The notes: a model not told the origin generated them from the sequence alone. Positions 11,937 to 21,820 are shown, numbered from the stretch's first letter. The stretch: 64,000 bases of DNA from Isoetes taiwanensis (GCA_021234155.1 JAJEKV010000051.1:6854761-6918760); one strand, 5' to 3'. Numbers and translations are program-made.

Positions 11937-13392
11937 TGTGTGCATTTATTTATGTGCACATTTACCCATGTGCACATTTATCCAAGTGTACACACTTACC
12001 CATGTGGACACTTTATGCCACCTAGTTAATAAAGGCAAGTGGGCCAATACCCAATTATCCCACATGCTTAAAGGGATAATGGGAAACCCTAGCCCTAACC
12101 CCTTGTCTATTTAGGTAAAGGAAACCCTAACTTGCTATTTTCGTCCATAGCATTCTAAGTCTCTGTTTTGCTTGCTCCAGGAGCCAAACCCGCCTCCCAA
12201 ACTCTGTCTGAGTGATCTAGCTCATCAGTTTCCCCTTCTAGCTTTCTAGCAGTTCAGCAGGATGGTCGAGTTCAGAGCAGGAGGAGCGAGCCAAGGATCA
12301 GGTATTTTGTCAATTTAATAGCCTAAACCGTCTCCCAGGCATTGAATAAGTAGGTTTAGCCTATTAAATTGCCCATAGCAGCCATCTAGATCCCTAGATA
12401 TCGAGCCCTAACTAAAGAACCTAACTCTGTGATTTAGATTAGATCTTGTTCCTTAGTTCTTCTGTGATATGTATGATGATGTATCTCTGTGGACTCATTG
12501 TATTGGGAAGGGGGGTAGAGACCTTAAAGCCTGGTAGTTGATGCTCCTAGCTAGCCTCTTTAGCACACTGTAAATTCGGCATGTGTACAAGAACCACACC
12601 TGGTTGTGGGTGAAGGGGCCAGACTGGCTCATAAGGAGGTTCATGTCCTGACTCATGATCACGTCCCTCTGGTAGTAAGGCCTATCGGGGACTATTGTGC
12701 ACTAGACCTAATGCACTGCCACTGCGTGAGGGCTTTGCATGGGTTCGACACTCTTGAGGTGGTGTACACCTTCCATGGAGTTCAAGTCGAGTATGGGCAG
12801 TGGCCCTCTAGTCACCTTGAGTCAGCATGTAGATCTCTGGTGGGAGTGATCCCTACCTTGCCCCATCGGAACTGGGGAGATGCAACCCAGGAGTAGCCCC
12901 TTTGGCTATGCATCCGGAGGGCTACAGTCAGGTCCCAACACTTTTCAACCTACTCTGCAAAGTGTGCACAGGAGGGTCGGATGGAGTGGACTACCCTAAG
13001 CTATGTTCTTATGCCAGCCAAATTCATTGCCATGAATTCTGTCTACAAAGACCTCTGGAGACCCAAGCCGTCGGTCATCCCCTTCGAGTCTGAGCCTTGG
13101 GTAGGATCTCCACATGTGATGTACTGATCTCTGTCTATGCAGATATGTGATGAGCCATCCTTCGAGATGGTTATGTGATGTTGTTGTTGTATACTGACAT
13201 GTATGTTTACGCTTCCGCAACTAGATAGGCCCTGAGGGAGACAGGGTAAAATGACCCCTTTATTCTTCCCACTGGAACTCATCAAGGTTGCAGTAATACG
13301 TGGAGGGCCATGTATCAGTATGGAGCTGGTATGGGGGATGAACTCCTGTTTGTATATGGTGAGTGCACCGTACATGAGTAGGGGACGTCACA
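11937..13392 (+). mobile_element. 5' LTR of gypsy element C
   Basis: The LTR runs from TGTGTGCATT, immediately after homology to element D stops, to CGTCACA just before the primer-binding site. The 3' half matches the LTRs of B and D (for example TCTGCAAAGTGTGCACAGG and GGATGGAGTGGACTACCCTA near 12955-12995). It contains AAACCCTA-type telobox motifs near 12085-12130 and four 16-17-bp tandem copies of ATGTGCACATTTACCC near its 5' end. The 5' boundary is inferred from the break in D. The 3' boundary is firm. Confidence 0.82.
11953..12013. repeat. Short tandem repeat in LTR C
   Basis: Four imperfect units of 16-17 bp follow the pattern ATGTGCACATTTACCC, with later units reading GTGTACACACTTACCC and ATGTGGACACTTTA. 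Confidence 0.7.
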
Positions 13393-13393
13393 G

Positions 13394-13405
13394 TGGTATC
13401 AGAGC
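13394..13405 (+). other. Primer-binding site for initiator Met tRNA
   Basis: TGGTATCAGAGC lies one base after the LTR end (CGTCACA-G). It is complementary to the 3' end of plant initiator-Met tRNA and is the usual minus-strand primer site of plant LTR retrotransposons. It fixes the 3' edge of LTR C and the element's orientation. Confidence 0.95.
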
Positions 13406-13597
13406 TATGTTCTTGGTGACCAAGAGCAGAGCACTGACCATGCTCCCAGTATTACTAACTTAGTAGGATTCTTAAACCTCGAAAAAGTGGGAAATTTTTT
13501 TCTCATTTTTGTAGTATATGCTAAGCTAGTAACAGTTAGGAGAATTGAAAACTAGGAAAACTAAAAAGTTGAATAAATTTTGACCAAAAGTAGCAAT

Positions 13598-13664
13598 GTC
13601 TCACGGTATGCGCCCAGGCCAAAAACCAACTTTTGGTTTTGTTTCCCAGCGCACACCGTGAGAC
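13598..13664 (+). promoter_or_regulatory. 67-nt hairpin element, copy 1
   Basis: A near-perfect stem-loop runs from GTCTCACGGT to ACCGTGAGAC, with an inner stem TGCGCCCAG against CAGCGCA and a top stem AAAACCAA against TTGGTTTT. It is the first of two copies ahead of ORF1 of element C. Confidence 0.85.
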
Positions 13665-13807
13665 ATGGCCATAATCACCTTGAAACATGATGAATTTTAA
13701 TAAACTAACATGCTAAACGAGTTTTAAGGTAAGAATTAGTCAGATCTGTATGTTATACCCCTAAGAATATGCCTAGAAATCATATAATTTAGTCAAAAAT
13801 GCCAAAT

Positions 13808-13874
13808 GTCTCACGGTATGCGCCCAGACCCAAAACCAACTTTTGGTTTTGTATTCCAGCGCACACCGTGAGAC
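13808..13874 (+). promoter_or_regulatory. 67-nt hairpin element, copy 2
   Basis: It has the same 67-nt stem-loop architecture as copy 1, starting 210 bases later. The flanking sequence is unrelated between copies, so only the hairpin is conserved. Confidence 0.85.
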
Positions 13875-13964
13875 CAATGGATTAAAAAAGTCTGAAGTAA
13901 GCATATATAATAGGTTAAGTACATCCAAAAGAGTAACTTAGAATTTGACCTAAAATCGCCCCAT

Positions 13965-13973
13965 TATAAATAG
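13965..13973 (+). promoter_or_regulatory. TATA box ahead of ORF1 (element C)
   Basis: TATAAATAG lies 91 bases after hairpin copy 2 and 110 bases before the ORF1 ATG. The leader has TTTGCTCC and CCGAGGC, both also present in the ORF2 leader. This suggests a separate promoter for ORF1 in addition to the LTR. Confidence 0.65.
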
Positions 13974-14074
13974 ACCTAGACCTCCCTCATTTGTAACTTT
14001 CATGTTTAGAAATTTGCTCCCACTTTCCGAGGCAATTTTTGGGCGCCCGACCTCCAATCGACGAGTCGTAAAAC

Positions 14075-15142
14075 ATGGCGAGAACCAAACAGACTGCTCG
14101 AGTTCCTCGAGGAGACGGAACGGCTAGCGTCCAACTTCACCAGATGCTTCTGGAGCGTCTTCTCGCGAGAGAAGACCAGCCTTCATCGAGTGAGGGAACA
14201 GTTTCAGAGGAGCACCAAGGGGAAGGATCCCAGCAGGGAGCACAAGACCAAGAGATGGATCAGCCGATAGACGAGACGACAGACGTACTCGAGGAAATAG
14301 AGGGCGACGACGACGAAATGCAGAAAGTACTCGAGCAGATAGAGAAGGAGAAGCAAGATAAGGCCGAGCGAGAGCAGGAGGCAAAGGCGGACGAAGAGCA
14401 GAGGGAGCCGACTCCCGAGCTGACTCCCGAGCCGACCCCCGAGCCGACCCTGGAGGAAGAACTCGCGGCCTGGATTCGAAAGCATGAGGTGAAGGAGAGG
14501 CGCCGAGAGAAGAAAAGGGCCGAGAAGAAGAGAAAGAGGGAGGAAAAGGAGGCCAAGGAGGCGAAGAGAAGAAGAAGAAAAAAGGCAAAGCCATGGAGCA
14601 GCCCAAGAGAAGAATTAAGAAGACTTCGAAGACGAAGATCGTCATCGAAGAGCGCCCGACCGACAAACCAGCCTCGTTGGATGACTCGGATGATGAAGAC
14701 TTCAACCCTAACTTTGAAGGTGGGAGTTCTTCCAAGCCCCCAGGTGATGAGCAAGGAGATCAGGAGCAGATGCCCCCGCCCTACCCGACTTGGGATAGGA
14801 AGAAACTGCCACGGCCTGCCCGGGAATCTTATGTGATAGACCCTATCAGGGTCTACCAGAAGAAGCTGAAGGAGCACAATGAGTTCATGAAGAAGTGGGA
14901 GGCTTACAACTCCTACTATCAGGAGAACAAGGTAACTTTTGTAACAGGTGGACGGCCATCGAAGAAGCAGACGCTCAAGCCGCCGCCAGAGAAGCCTGCT
15001 GATGGCACTACAGGAAGCAACCGAGCAGAAGCTGGTGCAGCACTTTGAAGACTCAACAGCCTGCACTGTACATGCAAAGAGGGTAACTTTAATGAAGAAG
15101 GACATGCAACTCGCTAGTTACATTAAGGGAGAACCCCAGTAA
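14075..15142 (+). pseudogene. ORF1 of element C: histone H3-derived protein
   Basis: The ORF starts MARTKQTAR, identical to the histone H3 N-terminus up to R8; the next residues are VPRGDG, so K9 and S10 are absent. A glutamate-rich region, then a PEPTPEP repeat and a long lysine/arginine/glutamate region follow. At 14578-14584 (A AAA AAG) the reading moves by -1 into a frame encoding an acidic DDSDDEDF stretch, a Pro/Tyr-rich part and [10 protein letters not shown], which aligns with the TGGK region of the H3 tail. Near 14995 an internal deletion removes most of the H3 fold and changes frame again. The end reads [13 protein letters not shown] and then [16 protein letters not shown], the C-terminal part of H3 helix 2 and helix 3. 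It is probably broken in this copy. The role is unknown; chromatin mimicry is the obvious hypothesis. Confidence 0.85.
14578..14584 (+). other. Possible -1 frameshift site in ORF1
   Basis: The heptamer A AAA AAG is in the correct phase (AGA AAA AAG). A -1 slip here enters exactly the frame that carries the plausible continuation of ORF1, starting at GGC at 14584. A one-base indel in the A-run would look the same. Confidence 0.4.
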
Positions 15143-15286
15143 TCTTGTAAATGACAAAATTTTGACTAATACAAACTGTTTTGTTGTAAGTTATATGTGC
15201 ACAAGTGATGTTAATTAGGTTGAATTAGCAACAATTGCACTTTGTTTTAGTAAATTTGGACATTTGTAGGCCAAGTTGTGCCCAAT

Positions 15287-15353
15287 GTCTCACGGTATGT
15301 GTCCAGACCAAAAACCAACTTTTGGTTTTGCCTCCTGGCGCACACCGTGAGAC
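15287..15353 (+). promoter_or_regulatory. 67-nt hairpin element, copy 3
   Basis: It has the same stem-loop as copies 1 and 2 and lies between ORF1 and ORF2. Two C-to-T changes in the left inner arm (TGTGTCCAG) leave G-U pairs possible in RNA. Confidence 0.85.
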
Positions 15354-15489
15354 CTTCATGCCCAAACTAGTCCAAAACGTCTCCAAATCGGCCAAGTAAG
15401 GGGTCAATCTTGAATATCTCGATGGGATTATCATGTTTTGACCCTTAGTTCACCTTGATTGGATAAGTCTAGATCAATTTAGGGCCAAT

Positions 15490-15556
15490 GTCTCACGGTA
15501 TGCGCCCAGACCAAAAACCAAACTTTGGTTTTGCTTCCTGGCGCACACCATGAGAC
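15490..15556 (+). promoter_or_regulatory. 67-nt hairpin element, copy 4
   Basis: This is the fourth copy, 203 bases after copy 3. Its outer right arm has one change (ACCATGAGAC). Confidence 0.85.
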
Positions 15557-15748
15557 CTTCTAGCAATTTCTCCAACATGCCATACCCAATTGACCTCTAG
15601 TTTGTTGCAATAGGTTCATTAGATTGTCCTAGTCATGGTCAAACCCTCAAATTAGCCTTCCAATCCCCATTTGGACCTCAAGATAGGTCAGATTTGCCCA
15701 ACCCCAAGAGTTTTCCAAGTCACCCAAAATTAGGGTTTTTCTCTTGTC

Positions 15749-15757
15749 TATAAATAG
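15749..15757 (+). promoter_or_regulatory. TATA box ahead of ORF2 (element C)
   Basis: TATAAATAG lies 193 bases after hairpin copy 4 and 120 bases before the ORF2 ATG. A telobox-like TTAGGGTTT sits just upstream at 15730-15738. Confidence 0.65.
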
Positions 15758-15868
15758 GACCCCATTTCTCACTTAGCATCCTACAAGTTTGCTCCTGACC
15801 TTCTAGGCGATCTTCCACTCCCCGAGGCGCTTTTGCATCTGTTTGTTAGTCCAATCTCCTCTAGATCC

Positions 15869-17386
15869 ATGGCAACTGCTGACTTTAGGCGATGGTACAG
15901 CGCCAGTGCCCATGCAGCTGAGACCGATGTCAATGCCATTTTCCAAGTTTTCCGGAAACAGATAGATGTCCAAGCCACTCTGCAAGCAACCCTGGCCTAC
16001 ATGGAAGTCATGACCGAGTTCCAAGCTAGGGTAGGACCGTCCTTAGTACAGCTCCCCCCTTGTACATGCTATTTTGTTCCCAGGTCATCCCTCCAGGCAG
16101 CCTTGGGTGATGTTCCCAACATTGCCAAATATCTGACCAACGAGGCTCAGAGGTTGCCAGACTACATGGTCTTGACCGTTGATAGAACCAAGTATTTATC
16201 CTACACCGCCGCCCTAGCAATCTTTCTTTCCCACCGTGCCCAGAACCCCATTGGGGAGACCTCTATTCCTCCCATGGATGTAGACCCCTTAGCCTCCTCA
16301 GCAGAAGGTCAGCTCTTTTTGCAGTACCAACAGGGAGCAAGAAGGAAGAGAAGAAGGCGAGGGAATCGGATGGCGAGGACTACGTCGAGCTCGACCAGAA
16401 GAAAGCGGCGGCTAGTAGAGGGAGTTACGGGACTTTGAAGCGAGACCGCAGACCCTCGGGATCGGCTCCCGCAGGCTAGGTATCACAAGCCTAGCCCCAT
16501 CATCATCGGCGGCCGGCCGAGGAGTACCTCGCTCCTCGGTGACATCCAGAACCTCCCCGAATGCAGGGAAAGGGAGTACCGACTTGACGAGTTGCTGCAT
16601 CTTCTGCGGCAACAACCAGATCTGGATGATTTCATCGTCCGGGAAGCTTCCGACTTCCCGATTCAGGTAAGGGAAGCCGACACCTACACCGGAGAGTCGA
16701 CTTCAGACATCCAAGCCTACAACAGCATCCGGCAGATGATGGAAGCTCGGGACCTGCCGGCTGAAGAAGAGTTCTACGCCATCCAAGAACGGATAGGGAT
16801 CCGTGGCAAGACCACGGACATTTTGATGCCGAGTTCGTCGACACCAGATTCCCCAGAGAGAAGAGGCGAGATCGACCTCAGGCGAATCACTTCAACAATA
16901 AGAGACTATGGGGAGATGACAGAGATTGACGTCGACGAATACGCAGGAAGACACAGAGCTGGTGGCCGACCTGACGACGAATCAACAGCAGCAGGCAGGG
17001 ACAGATCACTGAGGTACTACCTTCCACTACCGATGGACGGAAGAATAGCGGTCATACACCGCAAGTTCAGCCCAAGGGGTGAAGAAGGAGTGTTCATGCT
17101 CATCGCACTCTCCGGCTTTGGTAGGCATGCTCGACTGCTCCCAACGGTCGACCACGTCATCCTAGTCAAGAGAACGATGGCACTTGACCTCTTCGACTTC
17201 GCCATACCCTACCGACGGCAGGGAAGACTAGCAGTGACCGCGGCCTACACTTCCGACCGCAGGGTAGAAGACTTGGTGCAAGCCTTGCAGGGCGGGACAT
17301 CAACCAACATCCTCATGAACTTGGGACGCTCAGTAGGAACGGCCCAAGTTAAGAAGTTTCTTCAGGATAACCCATCCTACCGGTGA
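15869..17386 (+). pseudogene. ORF2 of element C: unrecognised conserved protein
   Basis: It starts MATADFRRWYSAS at 15869. The frame runs to a TGA at 16436-16438 and then stays open in the same frame to 17386. Between about 16340 and 16440 the neighbouring frame (ESDGEDYVELD) fits the homolog in element B better, so two compensating indels are likely. The C-terminal half (RYYLPLPMDGRIAVIHRKFS, then LLPTVDHVILVKRTMALDLF) aligns with B's RFFLSAFRQGHVLFVARDLA and LPYRTFTYVLVRRDFALTAL. I recognise no catalytic motif, membrane segment or zinc finger. It lies between the histone-like ORF1 and gag, as in B. Function unknown. Confidence 0.75.
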
Positions 17387-17442
17387 TTTCAAGAATAGTT
17401 AGACTCTTGATCCCGGAGGCATTGTATTTAAGATATTATACA

Positions 17443-17452
17443 TATATAAATA
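17443..17452 (+). promoter_or_regulatory. TATA-like box ahead of gag (element C)
   Basis: TATATAAATA lies 240 bases before the gag ATG and 57 bases after the end of ORF2. The pattern of one TATA box per ORF recurs in element B. The sequence is AT-rich here, so this is suggestive only. Confidence 0.4.
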
Positions 17453-17578
17453 CAATTTCTTTTGCACTGTAAATGTTTTTGTTGATGTATCTTGTTCCAC
17501 AACTATACCAACAAACACATATAATGCAATAGAACAAATAAAGCTAATCATAAGGCCATGATCTACTTGTATATGCAG

Positions 17579-20387
17579 CTAGAGGTCCAGGCACAGCTGA
17601 ACAAGAACGGCGAGCCCGTAGGAATGAACAGACTCCGCCCAGGCCGCACCCAGCAAGGAACTTATACGAGGAATTCGGCCCCATGACCCCTGAAGAAGAG
17701 ATATCGCAGATGAGAACAGACCTCGATCAGATAAAGGCCTTCTTGGCAATACAAGCAGGTGTTGGTCCAGATGGCAACGCCCAGTTGCCGCAAGCACCAG
17801 CCCGAAAGGCGGGAAAGAATAAGAGGAAGAGCAAGAGAATGAGGTCCCCCAGCACGGAATCCTCCGACTCAAGCTCGGATTCAGACTATGATTCTGAGGA
17901 AGAGGCAGAACAGGTGCAGGACCGTAGGGATAGCAGACCCAAAGACACGAGGGCCTCAGACTATCAGAAGAAGGTAGATTCAGCGCTGGGTAATGTATGG
18001 AAGGCCAGAAAGCTTGAGCAATTCTCAGGCGACAGCAGATTAGGCATGGAAGCAGAGGCTTGGCTAGATGAGATGAGTGAGTATGGCAACGCTTATAGCA
18101 TGAAGGACAAGGACAAAGGCAGACAACAGCTAACCTCAAGGGAGAAGCACGCATTTGGTGGAAGGGCTATGCCAAGGCCCATGGGTTGAACAGGGACAGT
18201 TGCAAGTTTAAGAAGTTTGCTAAGGCTTTCAAGCGCCATTATGTACCCCGGGAACATAAGTGTCACATGATGCAGCAGTTTCACCGATTGCAGCAGGGCA
18301 ACATGTCTGTACAGCAGTACAAAATGGCTCAGGTTGTATGTGCCAAAATTGAGTGAATGCCACGCAGTAGAAGGGTACATCGAGGACTGAATGAGGAGAT
18401 AAGGAAGCTGGTAAGGGCAATCAACCCTCGGACAGTGTCAGAGGCAGAATCCAAGGCAGTAAGCTTGCAAGGGACGGGGCCTCAGTACAGTGGGCAGAAA
18501 CATCAACACTGTCATGATAAGGGCAAGGCAACAGGAAGCTATAGCCCTAGAGCAGCTAGCCCAGGTCCAGCGAAGGCTCCATATAGCGGAAATTATGGGA
18601 AGCATCAAGAGAAGAAGCAGGTGTCCTTCAAGGACAAGCAAGAGGCGTCAAACTACTCCAAAGCAGTGCGGTCCTTTTTGCAAGCAATGCCCAAGGAGAA
18701 GAGGCAGGAGTGCATAGAGAAACAGCTTTGCTTCAGGTGCTTCCAGCCGGGCCACAGAACATCAAACTGCCCCTTCGTCATGAGTTCAGCATTAGCGGAG
18801 TTGGGTGGATGGGACACTCCGTCTGACAACGACGGCGAGCCAGCACGCGACTTCATTCAGGGTGAGCGTCACATTTTTGCTGCCATAGATACAGAACAAG
18901 CAGAGAATCAGTATCAAGTAATCTCCACAATAGGGAAGGCCAAGGCCAAGTCATTCATAATCCTGATAGACTCGGGAAGTAGCCACAACTTTGCATCCCC
19001 AGGAATGGTTGAGATGTTGAAGCTGAAACCGTTGAAGTCAAAGCCGAGACCCGTGGTGCTAGCAAACGGGGGAGTAAGGCACACGGCCGGCAAAAGGATA
19101 AAGTTCGACATTGATTTGCTGGGAATCAACATCCAGATGGGGGCAGAAGTAATGAATATTGGGAAGTATGATTTAATCATCGGAATGGAGTACCTTGATC
19201 CAGCATGAGCCCTCATTGATTGTGGAAAGCAGAAGGTGACCCTCACAGCACCCAACGGCAAGATCATAGAGATCACAGGTAAAGAAGTTGTCCCAATCAT
19301 GCAGTGTATGTCTAATAAGCGGCTGCTCAAGTGCATAAAGAGCGAGCAGGTAGCATATATCTTCAAGCTTGAGATCGAAGAGTCCGAGTCAGAAGAAAGC
19401 AAGGAAGATAAAGTGCTCAGCAAGTTGCCCAAGCAAATAGCTAAATTGATCAAGGAGTTCCACGATCTCTTCCCAGATGAGATCGAGCATCTTCCTCCTT
19501 ACAGGGGAGTCGAGTGTGAGATAGCACTCGAACCAGGTACAAAGCTGACAAGCAAGGCTCCATACGGAATGACGACGCAGGAACTGACGGAGCTAAAGAA
19601 GCAATTGCAGGAGTTGCTCGACCTAGGCTTCATTAGACCTAGCGTCTCACCATTTGGGGCACCCATTCTTTTTTTGAAGAAGAAGGATGGCAGCTTGAGG
19701 ATGTGCATAGATTACAGGCAGTTGAACAAGCACACCATCAAAAATAAGTATGCGCTCCCCAAATCGGATGACTTGATGGATCAGCTCCAAGGGGCAAAAG
19801 GCTTCTCCAAAATTGACCTAAGATCGGGCTATCATCAGATAAGGATCAAGGAAGAAGACATCCACAAAACCGCCTTCAGAACACGGTATGGGCACTATGA
19901 GTTCACGGTAATGCCTTTCGGCTTATCGAGCGCCTTGAAAGAACGTTCATGAGGCTCATGAACGACATCTTCAGGGAGTTCTTAGATACTTTTGTGATAG
20001 GATTCTTTGACGATATTCTGGTGTATAGCAGATCCTTGGAAGAACACGTACAACACCTAAGGAGAGTGCTCGAGAAGTTAAGGAGGCACCAGTTGTACGC
20101 CAATTTGTCGAAGTGCCACTTCGCAACGGAGAAGGTGGAATACCTATGTCATATGATCTCAGCAGAAGGAATTTCGACGGATCCCGCCAAGATTAAAGCA
20201 GTCATACAGTGGCCGGCACCAAAGAATGTCCATGAGGTCAGAAGCTTTCTTGGCCTAGCAGGGTATTACAGGAAGTTTGTGAAGAACTTTGCAACGATAG
20301 CGGCCCCGCTAACGGACTTGATGAGGGCGGAAAAAGTGAAAGATTGGACAGATCATTGGCACAAGAAAGCCCAAGCAGGGTTTGAAT
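17579..20387 (+). pseudogene. gag-protease-RT of element C
   Basis: The gag frame is open back to a splice-acceptor-like TATATGCAG ending at 17578, and its first ATG is at 17683. It contains a Ser/Asp-rich stretch, a gag domain with AEAWLDEMSEYG, and the zinc knuckle CFRCFQPGHRTSNC (about 18732-18773). The protease has ILIDSGSSHNFAS (DSG in place of DTG). The RT has [32 protein letters not shown] and catalytic FFDDILVYS (about 20002-20028). Breaks are a frame change near 18180, stops near 18355 and 19206 (TGA), and a frame change near 19935. The sequence stops being gypsy after about 20387, at the start of RNase H, so RNase H proper and integrase are missing. Confidence 0.9.
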
Positions 20388-20438
20388 TGTTGATGCTACT
20401 TATTTTGTTTTACAAAGAGACCAAGATTGTAGGGGGGA
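20388..20438 (+). mobile_element. Copia 3' tail with polypurine tract
   Basis: A short stretch ends in AGGGGGGA directly before the LTR, the expected place for the plus-strand primer of a Copia element. Its left end is fused to the truncated gypsy pol. Confidence 0.65.
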
Positions 20439-20678
20439 TGTTGGAATGTATTTATAATACATCCATACAATCTTAGCCTTTGCCTATTGATGGGTCATTG
20501 TTTATTAATAGTTCATGGAGCTAAAAGGGTCTTTGCCTATTAGCCCTTCATTATTGTATATAAGAGCATGTACTCTTCATGACACATACATTCACTTTGG
20601 GATTACCTTGTGTTCTTTCTGTATCGTTCTCTTTATCTTGATGCGTCACTTTATTCCTTGCATATTATATTTCCAACA
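20439..20678 (+). mobile_element. Complete 240-bp Copia-type LTR
   Basis: The LTR has perfect 8-bp terminal inverted repeats, TGTTGGAA and TTCCAACA. Because the polypurine tract is directly upstream, it is a 3' LTR. A TATATAAGAGC box lies at about 20557. A second partial copy is at 3277-3408. The body of the element is absent. Confidence 0.9.
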
Positions 20679-21820
20679 AGATGCGCCAAGATGTCCAAGA
20701 TGTTTGAGCTTAGTTCAAGATGCCTAATATGCTGGAGATGTTAAATCCTTAAAGTCGAAGGAGCTGGAGCTTAGCCATATGGCACTTTGCAGGGCGTCTC
20801 TGTGCGCCTTAACCCGCCTGTCTGTTGGAGGTTCATGCCCAATATTTCTGCCTTATTTGCTTCTGCAACATAGATGTCTGTTCTTGTAGGACACGCGCAA
20901 CCGGATAGGAAGAACCTTAACATAGCCGGATGTTGCCGCTTGAATCCATGCTTGCCTTGAACTTCTCCCTTTGGTATCTCCATTTTGAAGATGGGAGGAT
21001 GGAATCAAGCCCCATTATCAAGTTTGACCATTCATTCCCATTCTTAGCTTTAGATATGGCGATGCTGGACCTGAAAGAGTGTTGGACTTGAAAGAAAGGG
21101 TGCTAGGAGCCGCTATGGAGCAGATGGTAGAGCCGCTGTGGAGCAGAAGCAGAGCCACCGGATTTTTTAGCCCAAATAATGAAATTTTGGTTCCATACCC
21201 GATCATAGCCCCCATCTTCATTCACTCTGGTGTAGTACTTAAACCTGGGATCGATCCAAGGTATGGCATAGCAATGCATGTGCCAGATTGAAGAATCCCT
21301 CTTCACGCCCTTGCCCAAATGAATGTTGAGCTTCAAGGCCTCCGGCCTCCCATTTCTCCTCTGTTATTATTTAGCCTAGAGCCGAATTTGAATGGCAAAG
21401 ATGCAGGGTGGAAAAGAATGGCAAAGACTGTCGAATTTGAGCATGTAGGCAAAGATGCAGGGCCCGAGAATGAACATGGTGTTGGTCGGCTATTGATCCA
21501 GAAGGACAAGAATACCAGAGGAAAAATCATGGCACTAAGAAGCAGAAACACCATGGATTGCACCCTCCAGCTTTGCATTTGTGCTGATGATGGACGTTTG
21601 CCCTGGTCTGCGTATAAGCATGGCGGAATCCATGTTATGAAGCTCCTGATCAGCTAGCCGGCACTGCTCAAGGTAAGCTGAGTTTTTAAATTATGCATTC
21701 CTCTACTTTAGCCCGGTTTCAAAAGAATGGCAGAAGATGCTTCAGCTGGGCTTAGTCGGTATGAAACAGAGATGCTTCAGATGGGCAGTCGATCTGAGCA
21801 AATCACTTGATTCATCCCAT

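Noticed and set aside
14124-15105. Long open frames on the minus strand across ORF1 of element C
   Set aside because: They are antisense to the biased Glu/Lys/Arg codons of ORF1 and encode low-complexity Ser/Leu/Phe sequence.
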